A stretch of DNA of 64,000 nt, taken from Pseudomonas sp. Q1-7. GTDB lineage: Bacteria > Pseudomonadota > Gammaproteobacteria > Pseudomonadales > Pseudomonadaceae. The stretch spans positions 4,294,501-4,358,500 of the forward strand of contig NZ_CP116304.1 of assembly GCF_028010285.1 (NCBI RefSeq), in the 5' to 3' direction. Shown here piece after piece: positions 1-7,986 of this stretch. Each line of letters starts with the position of its first letter. The first letter of the stretch is position 1. The notes below the pieces were generated by a model, which was given only the letters and a program-made list of their open reading frames with translations, was not told where the DNA came from and made no database searches. The position numbers and the translations under genes were made by a program.

Positions 1-1
1 G

Positions 2-214
2 ATCCGCACTTTCGCAGTCGGCATCGGCACCTCGCTGTCACGCATTGGCGCGGCGGTCGGGACCTACCTCGTGCCGGTTTCCCTGCAGACCTTCGGCATC
101 GCCACAACCATGTACGCCGCCGCGGTCGTGACCTTGGTGGGCCTGCTGTTCGCCATGGTCCTGGCCCCGGAAACCCGATCGCTCAACCTGCAGCAAGCGG
201 CCTCTCTGACCTGA
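2..214 (+). CDS. MFS transporter, C-terminal end (partial)
   Basis: The window opens inside this gene; 70 C-terminal residues are visible in frame 2 before a TGA at 212-214. They contain two hydrophobic helices joined by a short loop, and the tail reads LAPETRSLNLQQ. The APETR/PETK-type ending after the last helix is common in sugar/metabolite-proton symporters of the major facilitator superfamily. It lies 76 bp upstream of a DapA-family gene and an aldehyde dehydrogenase on the same strand, so it may import the substrate they degrade. The family call rests on a short fragment. Confidence 0.6.
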   Translation: MRTFAVGIGTSLSRIGAAVGTYLVPVSLQTFGIATTMYAAAVVTLVGLLFAMVLAPETRSLNLQQAASLT

Positions 215-290
215 AGCCCACTCGCCGTGTCGCCGGGTCGAATCTGCGACGCGCCCCCCACCCAACCGTCACCCCACTGGAGAATGCATC

Positions 291-1202
291 GTGAACTTTG
301 ATGGCATCTTTACCCCGGCAATCACTCCCCTGACCGCAGAGGGAGCCATCGATAAATCCGCCTTTGCCAACGTGCTCGAGTACCTGATCGAGTCGAAGGT
401 CCACGGCATCGTCATTGGTGGCTCCACGGGCGAGTATTACGCCCATACCACCGAGGAACGCTTCGCGCTCGCCGCACAGGCCAAGGACGTCATCAATGGC
501 CGCCTACCCCTGGTGGTGGGTACCGGCGCCATCCGCACCGAGGAGTCAGTCGCTTACGCCGAACACGCCAGGACCATCAAGGCCGACGCCATCCTCGTCG
601 GCTCGCCGCCCTACGCGCTGCCCACCCAGAAGGAAATCGCCACCCACGTCCTCGCCGTCGATCGTGCCGCCGGCCTGCCAATCATGCTGTACAACTACCC
701 CGCCCGCATGGGTGTCGGCATGGGCGACGAGTTCTTCGCCGAAGTGGCCGGCTGCAAAAACATCGTTGCCATCAAGGAAAGCTCGGGCGACACCGCCCGC
801 CTGCATCGCCTGGCGGTACAACACCCGGAAATCGCCCTGTCCTGCGGCTGGGACGACCTGGCCCTGGAGTTCTTCGCCTGGGGCGCCCGCAGCTGGGTCT
901 GCGCTGGCTCCAACTTCATCCCCCGCGAGCATGTCGCCCTGTACGAGGCCTGCGTGCTGGAGAAGGACTTCGATAAGGGACGCCGCATCATGGCGGAGAT
1001 GATGCCGCTGATGGACTTCCTCGAAAGCGGCAAGTTCGTCCAGTCCATCAAGCAGGGTTGCGAGCTGAGTGGCCTGCGCGCCGGCGGCGTGCGCGCACCG
1101 ATGCAACCGCTGGAGGGCGAGGAGAAGGAGGCGCTGCAGAGCGTCCTCACCACCCTGAAGCACAACATCGCGAAAATCACCGAGGGTTCCAACCATGGCT
1201 GA
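291..1202 (+). CDS. DapA/NAL-family aldolase or dehydratase
   Basis: A 303-residue (beta/alpha)8-barrel enzyme of the dihydrodipicolinate synthase/N-acetylneuraminate lyase family, the usual length for it. The start is GTG at 291, preceded by GGAG at a normal distance. Visible family motifs are GGSTGEYY near residues 43-50 (oxo-acid binding), YNYPAR (catalytic Tyr) and AIKESSG (Schiff-base Lys). The gene overlaps the next one, an aldehyde dehydrogenase, by 8 bp. This pairing is typical of catabolic routes in which a 2-keto-3-deoxy acid or hydroxy-oxo acid is dehydrated or cleaved to a semialdehyde that is then oxidised. The true lysine-biosynthetic DapA is unlikely given this context. The substrate is unknown. 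Confidence 0.85.
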   Translation: MNFDGIFTPAITPLTAEGAIDKSAFANVLEYLIESKVHGIVIGGSTGEYYAHTTEERFALAAQAKDVINGRLPLVVGTGAIRTEESVAYAEHARTIKADAILVGSPPYALPTQKEIATHVLAVDRAAGLPIMLYNYPARMGVGMGDEFFAEVAGCKNIVAIKESSGDTARLHRLAVQHPEIALSCGWDDLALEFFAWGARSWVCAGSNFIPREHVALYEACVLEKDFDKGRRIMAEMMPLMDFLESGKFVQSIKQGCELSGLRAGGVRAPMQPLEGEEKEALQSVLTTLKHNIAKITEGSNHG

Positions 1203-2682
1203 ATTGCTGAGCAAACAGGACTACGTGGCCATTGCCGCGAAGATGAACTTCCCTACCCAGGCGTTCATTGACGGAGGTTTCCGCGATTCGCAGTCGGGCA
1301 AGACCTTCACCTCCACCAACCCGGCAACCGGGGAAGTGCTGGCTGAGATCGCCGCCTGCGATGCCACCGACGTGGATATCGCCGTGGCCAATGCGCGCCA
1401 GGCGTTCGACGATGGTCGCTGGCACAAGCGCTCCCCTGCAGAGCGCAAATCGGTGCTGCTGCGCTTCGCCCAACTCCTCGAAGACAATGCCCATGAACTG
1501 GCGGTAATGGAGAGCCTGGACAGCGGCAAACCAGTCCGCGAATGCCAGACCATCGACGTTCCCGAGACCATCCACACCCTGCGCTGGCACGCCGAACTGA
1601 TCGACAAAATCTACGACAGCACGGCTCCCGTCGGCGGCGCCGTGACCCTGGTGGTCCGCGAGGCAATCGGCGTAGTAGGCCTGGTGCTGCCGTGGAACTT
1701 CCCGCTGCTGATGCTGGCCTGGAAGATCGGTCCTTCGCTGGCTGCGGGCTGCTCCATCGTGGTCAAGCCGGCCAAGGAGACTACCCTCACCGCCCTGCGC
1801 GTTGCCGAACTCGCCCATGAGGCCGGTGTACCGGCCGGCGTGTTCAATGTGGTACCGGGCGGCGGCAAGGACGCAGGCGAACCCATCGGTCGCCATCCTG
1901 ACGTGGCCATGGTGAGCTTCACCGGCTCCACCGACACCGGCCGCCTGTTCCTCAAGTACGCCGCGGAGTCCAACCTCAAGCGCGTGGTCCTGGAGTGCGG
2001 CGGCAAGAACCCGGCCGTGGTGATGAACGACGTGGAAGACATTGATCAGGTCGCCCAGCATGTGGTCAACGGAGCCTTCTGGAACATGGGCGAGAACTGC
2101 TCCGCTTCGTCGCGCCTGATCGTCCATGCCGACATCAAGGATGCTCTGCTGGAGCGCATCGGCGTACATATGCGCAATTGGAAAATGGGGGATCCGCTGG
2201 ACCCGGCGAATCGCCTGGGCTCGATGGTCAGCAAGGCTCACTTCGACAAAGTGAACGGGTACATCGAACAGGCCCGGGACGACAAACTCACCTTCATTTT
2301 CGGCGGCACCACCGAAGACGGCATCTTTGTCGAACCAAGCGTGGTGGACAACGTACCGCCCGAAAGTCGCCTGTTCCGCGAAGAAGTCTTCGGTCCCGTT
2401 CTCGCGGTCACAAGCTTCACCAGCATCGATCAGGCCATCCTGCTCGCCAACGACACGGTCTATGGACTAGCGGCCTCGGTGTACACCGGCAACCTACGCC
2501 ACGCACTGCGGCTGTCCCGGGAGATTCGTGCCGGCATCGTCACGGTCAACTGCTTTGGCGAAGGTGACGCCTCGACACCATTCGGCGGCTACAAAGAGTC
2601 CGGCTTCGGCGGCCGCGACAAGTCGATCTGGGCCCATGACCAGTACACCGAACTCAAGACCATCTGGATCGATGCGTCATGA
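1195..2682 (+). CDS. NAD(P)-dependent aldehyde dehydrogenase (PuuC-like)
   Basis: A 495-residue class-1/2 type aldehyde dehydrogenase of normal length. Seen are PWNFPLLM (cofactor-binding region), FTGSTDTG, LECGGKNP (general-base Glu) and the catalytic Cys in MGENCSASSRL. The C-terminal FGGYKESGFGGRDKS also fits the family. Overall wording resembles gamma-glutamyl-gamma-aminobutyraldehyde/broad-range dehydrogenases. The start overlaps the 3' end of the DapA-family gene by 8 bp, so the two are probably translationally coupled. It probably oxidises the aldehyde made by its neighbour to the acid. The exact substrate cannot be read from sequence. Confidence 0.9.
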   Translation: MAELLSKQDYVAIAAKMNFPTQAFIDGGFRDSQSGKTFTSTNPATGEVLAEIAACDATDVDIAVANARQAFDDGRWHKRSPAERKSVLLRFAQLLEDNAHELAVMESLDSGKPVRECQTIDVPETIHTLRWHAELIDKIYDSTAPVGGAVTLVVREAIGVVGLVLPWNFPLLMLAWKIGPSLAAGCSIVVKPAKETTLTALRVAELAHEAGVPAGVFNVVPGGGKDAGEPIGRHPDVAMVSFTGSTDTGRLFLKYAAESNLKRVVLECGGKNPAVVMNDVEDIDQVAQHVVNGAFWNMGENCSASSRLIVHADIKDALLERIGVHMRNWKMGDPLDPANRLGSMVSKAHFDKVNGYIEQARDDKLTFIFGGTTEDGIFVEPSVVDNVPPESRLFREEVFGPVLAVTSFTSIDQAILLANDTVYGLAASVYTGNLRHALRLSREIRAGIVTVNCFGEGDASTPFGGYKESGFGGRDKSIWAHDQYTELKTIWIDAS

Positions 2683-2761
2683 CGCCTTGGTGACGTCGCC
2701 CTTCGGGGAGGTGTGAGCGCCCCCACTGCCGCGTCGCTAACGGCGTGACTGGCCCCGATAT

Positions 2762-2798
2762 GACAAGACGCCGTCCCGTCAGGGTTCGGCGTCTTGTC
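2762..2798 (+). terminator. Strong inverted repeat after the aldehyde dehydrogenase
   Basis: GACAAGACGCCG at 2762-2773 is perfectly complementary to CGGCGTCTTGTC at 2787-2798 across a 13-nt loop. It lies 80 bp after the stop codon of the dehydrogenase. There is no run of T after it, so it may act as a factor-assisted terminator or 3'-end stabiliser rather than a classical intrinsic terminator. Confidence 0.5.
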
Positions 2799-2803
2799 TC
2801 ACA

Positions 2804-3039
2804 TTCGGCTCACCCCGGCTCAGGCTCCAGTTGCGTACCCTGCTGCCGGACGACCAGCCCTGGTTCGCCGTGAGCGACCTGGGCCGGTTGATGCAGCACC
2901 CGCGCCTGGCCGAGGGCGTGGTGTGCAACCTGGCGAAGACCAGTGGCAACGCGCCTGGTTGCACTGGCAGGGCCAGGCCTGGCTGCCACTGGGCGATTGT
3001 CCGCAACTCGTGCCACGGCCCTTGCCGGTGATCGGCTAG
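2804..3039 (+). pseudogene. Decayed BRO-N/antirepressor-like gene remnant
   Basis: Two overlapping forward frames carry the two halves of one recognisable sequence. The first reads LRTLLPDDQPWFAVSDLGRL and on to GVVCNL (about 2831-2935). The second continues in a shifted frame with EDQWQRAWLHWQGQAWLPLG and ends at a TAG at 3037-3039. The join near 2935-2945 needs a single-base shift. The pattern of DDQPWFVA-like then AWLH resembles the BRO-N domain of phage antirepressors and of small stand-alone Pseudomonas proteins. There is no start codon with a ribosome site and the C-terminal half is missing. No other phage genes are nearby. Confidence 0.5.
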
Positions 3040-3173
3040 CGGGCGCCGCGGGTGCAAGTCCCGGCAGGACTTCCACCCCGTACAGGCCGACAGCCGGGGC
3101 GGCGGCCGCGCAACCAATCATCGCGGCCGCTGTCCATAATCGCGCGCTTCGTCAGTGCCTCCGGGAGGCCCAC

Positions 3174-3788
3174 GTGTTCGCTGTAACCCTTCGCTCGTTG
3201 CTTCGTCAGACCACCCTCGCGCTGTCCTTCCTCTCCACCGCCGCCCTCGCCTGCCCCGCCGGGCAATCGGAAGTGTGCGTGGTGACCTGCTTCTGCGCGC
3301 CGGGCGCCCAGGGCGACATGGCGCCGCTGCTGGAGAACGTGAACCGCATGGCCGCCACCAGCCTGCAGCAGTGGATCGTGCAATCGCGCAACAACCTGGC
3401 CGCCAGCCAGTTGCAGCCCATCCCGCTGCACATCCGCGCACAGTTGGAGCCCTGGTACGACCTGCGGGTGCTGGACAGCGCACGCTACAAGGTGGGCGTC
3501 GACGGCGAAGCCAACGCCGCCAACACCCTGATGCAGAACCCCGACGTGGAAGCCGTGACCCTGGTAGACGTGATCGTCTTCCGCAACGAGGATGACGCGC
3601 AGAACGACGTCGCCCTCTGGGCCCATGAGCTGTTCCATGTGCAGCAGTACCTGGACTGGGGCGTGACGGGATTCGCCCAGCGCTACACCCGCGACTACAA
3701 CGCCGTGGAAGCGCCGGCCTACAAGATCCAGGCTGAAGTGGCCCGGGCCATCAAGCCGACGGTGGCGAGCAACGGGCAGACGCCCTGA
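3174..3788 (+). CDS. Secreted DUF4157-like protein with HEXXH motif
   Basis: A 204-residue protein starting at GTG 3174, chosen because GGGAGG sits 5 nt upstream. The N-terminus is a clear signal peptide (LRQTTLALSFLSTAALA, then CPAGQ), so the product should be exported. Five cysteines lie close to the predicted cleavage site. Near residues 150-160 is WAHELFHVQQY, a perfect HEXXH zinc-metallopeptidase signature in the arrangement seen in DUF4157 proteins, followed by a conserved Tyr/Glu-rich segment (RDYNAVEAPAY). It could be a periplasmic peptidase or a catalytically inert relative. No operon partner is visible: the next gene begins about 90 bp later. Confidence 0.7.
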   Translation: MFAVTLRSLLRQTTLALSFLSTAALACPAGQSEVCVVTCFCAPGAQGDMAPLLENVNRMAATSLQQWIVQSRNNLAASQLQPIPLHIRAQLEPWYDLRVLDSARYKVGVDGEANAANTLMQNPDVEAVTLVDVIVFRNEDDAQNDVALWAHELFHVQQYLDWGVTGFAQRYTRDYNAVEAPAYKIQAEVARAIKPTVASNGQTP

Positions 3789-3875
3789 CTGCACAAATCT
3801 TCCAGACGCGCCGGACGCGGGGGCTAAGATGGAGCGTCGTCACTCGCCGAACCCGTGCCTTCCCACCGAGCCGTC

Positions 3876-4715
3876 ATGGATAGCCACAGCTGGATCGACC
3901 TGAAGCAGGACCCCGAAAGCGGCATCGAGACCATCCGTGCCCACTTCGAGGGGCACGCCTACGATCCCCACTGGCATGACAGCTACCTGATCGGCTTCAC
4001 CGAGCAGGGTGTGCAGCAGTTCAATTGCCGCCGGTTGCTGCACAGCAGCACGCCCGGCCAGGCGTTCCTGCTGGAGCCGGGTGAAATCCACGACGGCCAG
4101 GCACCGACGCCGGGCGGCTTCACCTATTCGACGCTGTACCTGGAACCGCGGTGGGTCGAGCAGGCCCTGCTCGGGCTGTTCGAGCACGCACCGGAGAACT
4201 GCCAGCCGAGCGTGGACCACACCCTCCCCGACGCCCCCGATCTGGTCCCCTGCATCGCCCGCGCCTTCCTCGCCCTGCAGACGCCCGAGTCGCGCATGGT
4301 CCGCCAGGCTGCGCTGGACGAACTGCTGGAACGCCTGTCGCGACAATTGCGCTGGCGCATGCGCGATGTGGCGGACCCTCGCCTGCCCTCGGTGGCCCTG
4401 CGTGCCCGCGATTACCTGCACGGCCATTTCCAGCAGGACATCAACCTCGACGATCTGGCCCGCGCCTGCGGGGTGGACCGCTTCCGCCTCACCCGCGCCT
4501 TCAAGGCGGCGTTCGGCCTGGCGCCCCACGCCTACCTGGTGCAACTGCGCCTGGCCCGCGCGCGGCGCCTGCTCGCCAGCGGCTGGTCCCCGGCGCAGGT
4601 GGCAGCGGACCTGGGGTTTGCCGACCAGAGCCACCTCGGGCGTTGGTTCCGCCGGGCCTACGGCTTTACCCCGGCGAGCTATCGCAGGTCCTGCACAAAG
4701 CTTCCAGATTGCTGA
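3876..4715 (+). CDS. AraC-family transcriptional regulator
   Basis: A 279-residue regulator with an N-terminal cupin-like AraC ligand domain (PHWHDSYLIGFTEQGVQQF near residues 22-45) and a C-terminal double helix-turn-helix. The DNA-binding part shows LDDLARACGVDRFRLTRAFK and LGFADQSHLGRWFRRAYG. ATG 3876 was preferred to the in-frame GTG at 3855; neither has a clear ribosome site. A LysE-type exporter follows 48 bp downstream on the same strand. AraC-LysE pairs are common in Pseudomonas, so this protein probably activates that exporter in response to an amino acid or related compound. Confidence 0.85.
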   Translation: MDSHSWIDLKQDPESGIETIRAHFEGHAYDPHWHDSYLIGFTEQGVQQFNCRRLLHSSTPGQAFLLEPGEIHDGQAPTPGGFTYSTLYLEPRWVEQALLGLFEHAPENCQPSVDHTLPDAPDLVPCIARAFLALQTPESRMVRQAALDELLERLSRQLRWRMRDVADPRLPSVALRARDYLHGHFQQDINLDDLARACGVDRFRLTRAFKAAFGLAPHAYLVQLRLARARRLLASGWSPAQVAADLGFADQSHLGRWFRRAYGFTPASYRRSCTKLPDC

Positions 4716-4763
4716 GGACGGGGGGCGGACAATCGGTCGGAGCCCATCACTGGAGTCCCGCCG

Positions 4764-5372
4764 ATGACCACCCTGCCCCTCGGCCAGTTGCTGCCATTCA
4801 TCCTTTTCGCCTTCGTCGCCTCCATCACGCCGGGGCCGACCAACCTGCTGGTCCTCGGCAATGCCATGCGCCATGGCCTGGCCGCCTCGCTGGCCATCGC
4901 GGTGGGCGCTGCCAGCGGTGTCGCGGGCATGCTGCTGGTGGTGGGGCTCGGACTGGGGGAAGTGCTCCTGCGTCATCCGCCGCTGCAGGCGGCGCTGGCC
5001 TGCGTGGGGATGGCGTGGATGGGCTGGTTGGCCTGGCAGCTCTGGCGCAGCCCGGCGGTGGGCGTGCAAGGCGAGGCCGGCGAGCGACGCCCCGGCGCGC
5101 TGACCGGCGCCGGTCTGCAACTGGTGAACCCCAAGGCCTGGATGATGGCACTCTCGGCCACCAGCCTGTTCGCCGGCACCGACGCCGACGGCGCCCGCTA
5201 CGGCCTTTACGCCCTGGTGTTCCTGCTGGTGGCGTTGCCCTGCCTGACGGCCTGGGCGCTGCTGGGGCGCGGGGCCGCGCGACTGCTCCCCTCACCACAG
5301 GCCGTGCAGCGCTTCAACCAGGGCATGGCGCTGTTGCTGGTGACATCGGCCGGCATGGCGTTGCTGGGCTGA
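4764..5372 (+). CDS. LysE/RhtB-family amino-acid exporter
   Basis: A 202-residue inner-membrane protein with about six hydrophobic helices and the family motif SITPGPTNLLVLGNAMRHG near residues 19-37 (GPNN-like segment). LVNPKAWMMALSA in the middle is also characteristic. Length is normal for LysE/RhtB/threonine-homoserine exporters. It is preceded by the AraC regulator on the same strand and converges with the minus-strand solute-binding gene that ends at 5398. It probably effluxes an amino acid or analogue; the substrate is not predictable. Confidence 0.9.
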   Translation: MTTLPLGQLLPFILFAFVASITPGPTNLLVLGNAMRHGLAASLAIAVGAASGVAGMLLVVGLGLGEVLLRHPPLQAALACVGMAWMGWLAWQLWRSPAVGVQGEAGERRPGALTGAGLQLVNPKAWMMALSATSLFAGTDADGARYGLYALVFLLVALPCLTAWALLGRGAARLLPSPQAVQRFNQGMALLLVTSAGMALLG

Positions 5373-5397
5373 TGCGCCCGGCATGAAGCGGATTTCA

Positions 5398-6132
5398 TCA
5401 GCGCAATTCCCGGTCCACCTTCCAGCGCGCCCTCAATTGCTGCAGGCGGCCATCCTCGCGCATGGCCTCCAGCGCCGCCTGCCAATGCTCGATCACCCGC
5501 GGGTCGGTCCGCAGGGAGAAGGCGATGTAGCTGCCCTGGGTCGACAACGGCAACTGGTAGCGCAGCATCGCGGGCGCCAGCCCCACCTCGGCGGCGAGGG
5601 TCGCGGCGGTGAGGGTGTCGGTGGCGATCAGGTCGGTGCGCCCCAGGCCGAGCAACCGCATCATCTGTTCCGGGGTGTCCACGCCGTAGAGGTTGGTGAA
5701 ACCCTGCTCCTGCAACTGGCTGTAGGCCAGCCACTTGCGCGGCGCGACGATGCGCCCCACGGCACGGGCTTCGTCCAGGGTATGGACCTGGACGGAGGAA
5801 TCGCTGCGACCGTAGAGGGCCGTTTCCAGCTCCATCAGCGGTCCTACCCAGAGGTAGCGCGACTCGCGCTCGGGCGTGCGCAGGACGGTGAACAGCCCGG
5901 TATCGGCCGCCGCACTGACGGCGGCCAGGGCACGCAGCAGGGGCTCCTGTTGGATAACGACCCGGTCGCCGTCCTGCTCCGCGAGGCTGCGCACCACGTC
6001 GACGGCAAAGCCGCAGAACTCGCCATTGCGCTCGAAATGCAGTGGCGGGTGGTTGTCGGTAAGCAGGTGCAACTCCGCCGCCCCGGCGGTGCAGGAAAGG
6101 AATAACAGCAGAGAACCGACGATACGCCTCAT
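5398..6132 (-). CDS. Periplasmic solute-binding protein, family 3
   Basis: A 244-residue exported protein. The signal peptide MRRIVGSLLLFLSCTAGAA precedes a mature part starting ELHLLTDNHPPLHF. The pattern F-CGFAVDVVRSLAEQ, then RTPERESRYLWVGP, then IVAPRKWLAYSQLQEQGF fits the SBP_bac_3 (polar amino acid/transporter substrate-binding) fold. The start was moved to the Met with the signal peptide. There is no permease or ATPase next to it, so it may work with a distant ABC system or act as a stand-alone sensor-like binding protein. Confidence 0.8.
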   Translation of the reverse strand: MRRIVGSLLLFLSCTAGAAELHLLTDNHPPLHFERNGEFCGFAVDVVRSLAEQDGDRVVIQQEPLLRALAAVSAAADTGLFTVLRTPERESRYLWVGPLMELETALYGRSDSSVQVHTLDEARAVGRIVAPRKWLAYSQLQEQGFTNLYGVDTPEQMMRLLGLGRTDLIATDTLTAATLAAEVGLAPAMLRYQLPLSTQGSYIAFSLRTDPRVIEHWQAALEAMREDGRLQQLRARWKVDRELR

Positions 6133-6515
6133 GAACCACACTCGATCGGACAACAGACGCAGCCTACTGCCCGCGCATGACAACTGTCGTGGCGGGCCTG
6201 CGATCAAGCGGAGAACCGATTGCGCCGCAGCGGCCAGTCAAGCGCCCGTGCCGAAAGATCATCGAGGCATGACGAAAAATGAAAGGCGACCAGGCTGTTC
6301 AGGGGAGGCAAGGGATGGACCGTCATGGTTCAGGCCAACGGCGACGGGGCTTCTCATCGATGGCGCGATCTTAGGGTGCCGCTATCCCGCCCGTCGCCGG
6401 GGCGGGCCAGGTGCTTGCAGGCCCAGGTCGAGGCCATTCGGCGTGGCCTGGGCATGCAGCGTGCAAATCACCGCACGGCCTCCGGTCATGCAGTCGTGCC
6501 CGGCCAGGGCGCCGC
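6133..6515. other. Intergenic stretch without a recognised gene
   Basis: About 380 bp lie between the start of the solute-binding gene and the stop of the MFS gene, both on the minus strand. It should hold the promoter of the solute-binding gene. A GC-rich inverted repeat (CCCGCC 6386-6391 with GGCGGG 6401-6406) might help terminate the MFS transcript. No convincing coding sequence or RNA gene was seen. Confidence 0.4.
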
Positions 6516-7715
6516 TCAGCCGGGCGTCGAGACCGCCGCGGCGCGCGGCTTGCGCGTCATCAGCATGAAGCCGCTGAAAGCCGTCACGGCGAACACGGCC
6601 TGCACGCCGATCATCGGCGTAGCGCTGCCGTCCTGCAGGGCGCCGAGGATCAGCCCGCTCAGGGTGGCGCCGAGCATCTGGGCGAAGCCCATCAGCCCGG
6701 CGGCGAGCCCCGCGCGGTGGGCATTGGGCATCACCACGCCGGCCACCGAGGCCGGAATCAGCATGCCGCCGCCCAGGGTCACCAGCACCTGCGGCAGCGA
6801 CAGGCCGACTACCGACAGGCCGAGGGTGGCGTACACCACCAGGGTGGCCAGGGCGCCGGTGATCACCAGGCTGACGCCGATTCCGACGATGCGCTGCGGC
6901 CCCAGCTGCATGATCTTGCGCTGGGTGAACAAGGCGCCAGCGATCAGCCCGGAGATGGTGGCGCCGAAGGCCAGGCCGTACTCCGCCGCGCTCAGTCCCA
7001 GCAGGCCGATGTAGACGGACGAAGAACCGGCCACCACCGCGAACATCGCCCCATAGGTGCCCGCCAGGGTGAAGGCCAGGGCGCGGCTGGATTTCTGCCT
7101 GAGCAGGTCAAAGTAGTCCCGCGCCAGGGTCGCCGGGTGGCCGGCCTGGGGGTCCAGGCTGGGGTTGGACTCGCGATAGAAGGCCAGCACCGCCAGCAGC
7201 GCCAGGCTGCCGATACTCAGCGAGGCGACGATGGGAGCGTGCCAGCCGCCCCACTGGGTCAGCAGGCCGCCCGCCATGGGCGCCAGGGCGATGGCGCTGA
7301 GCATGCCGATCACCGTCATGGCCAGGGCCGGCGCCGCCTGGGCCTTCCACACGTCACGCACGATGGCGCGCGCCAGCACCAGCGCGGCGCAGGCGCCGAG
7401 GCCCTGGACCACGCGACCGAGGATGAAGCCGGTCATGCTGTCGGCCAGCAGCATCCAGGCGGTGGCGGCGAGGTAGAGGCTGAGGCCGCCGATCAGCACC
7501 GGCCGGCGGCCGACCCGGTCCGACAGCGGCCCCAGCAGCAACTGGCCGATGCCGAAGGCGGCGACGAAGCCCGACAGCGCGGCGAGGCTGGCGCCATGTC
7601 CGGCGCCCAGCCCCTGCTCGATGCCGCCGAGGGCGGGGATGATCAGTTGGGTGGAGATTTCCCCCAGGGCGGTCAGCACCATGAGGATGGCCAGCAGCAG
7701 GCGGGACGGATTCAT
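6516..7715 (-). CDS. Bcr/CflA-type MFS drug-resistance exporter
   Basis: A 399-residue, 12-helix membrane protein. The start at 7715 was chosen because the Met is followed by the first hydrophobic helix (NPSRLLLAILMVLTALGEIS). Family motifs include LLGPLSDRVGRRPVLIGG after helix 2 (MFS motif A) and LGACAALVLARAIVRD with the antiporter-type helix 5 region. It is preceded by a 43-residue gene whose TGA overlaps this ATG (ATGA), so the two are co-translated. Likely role is proton-driven efflux of small hydrophobic compounds, though the specificity is unknown. Confidence 0.88.
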   Translation of the reverse strand: MNPSRLLLAILMVLTALGEISTQLIIPALGGIEQGLGAGHGASLAALSGFVAAFGIGQLLLGPLSDRVGRRPVLIGGLSLYLAATAWMLLADSMTGFILGRVVQGLGACAALVLARAIVRDVWKAQAAPALAMTVIGMLSAIALAPMAGGLLTQWGGWHAPIVASLSIGSLALLAVLAFYRESNPSLDPQAGHPATLARDYFDLLRQKSSRALAFTLAGTYGAMFAVVAGSSSVYIGLLGLSAAEYGLAFGATISGLIAGALFTQRKIMQLGPQRIVGIGVSLVITGALATLVVYATLGLSVVGLSLPQVLVTLGGGMLIPASVAGVVMPNAHRAGLAAGLMGFAQMLGATLSGLILGALQDGSATPMIGVQAVFAVTAFSGFMLMTRKPRAAAVSTPG

Positions 7716-7843
7716 TGCTCGGCTCCTGCTTCGTCGGCATCCAGCGCCAATGCCATCAATTGCCACTCCATGGCCTGCCAGTCGTCGGCGCTGACACCAG
7801 AAGGTGCGCCGCAGTTTTCTACCGTCTCGTGCTCGTGGTTCAT
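7712..7843 (-). CDS. Small acidic protein, 43 residues
   Basis: An open frame of 43 codons starts at ATG 7841-7843 with an excellent ribosome site, GGAGG, 6-7 nt upstream on the minus strand. It ends at a TGA that overlaps the ATG of the downstream MFS exporter. The product begins MNHEHETVENCGAPSG and continues with an acidic helix (DDWQAMEWQLMALALDADE). It has no signal peptide or membrane segment. The strong start and the ATGA coupling argue for a real gene: either a translational leader for the exporter or a small partner protein. No function is known to me. Confidence 0.6.
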   Translation of the reverse strand: MNHEHETVENCGAPSGVSADDWQAMEWQLMALALDADEAGAEQ

Positions 7844-7986
7844 CGCTCTACCTCCGTTGGTCGCTTTGCCCTGGGGCTGCCGATTCAGATGACGAGTGAC
7901 ATATATACATGAAATTAAATTATGCCTATCATATTTTCGACCTGCGGTAGCCCCGCCCCGCCGTCGCCGAACCCGAGGATCGCTCC
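7844..7986. promoter_or_regulatory. AT-rich divergent promoter region
   Basis: The 143 bp between the small gene/MFS unit (minus) and the RND adaptor (plus) include a markedly AT-rich core at about 7898-7940, in otherwise GC-rich surroundings. Both units are likely to be driven from here. No adjacent TetR, MarR or LysR regulator gene is present, so any control is by an unlinked factor. Confidence 0.4.

Noticed and set aside
2804-3039. A prophage or genomic island boundary
   Set aside because: Only one decayed antirepressor-like remnant is present. No integrase, tRNA, att repeat or structural phage genes are seen on either side.
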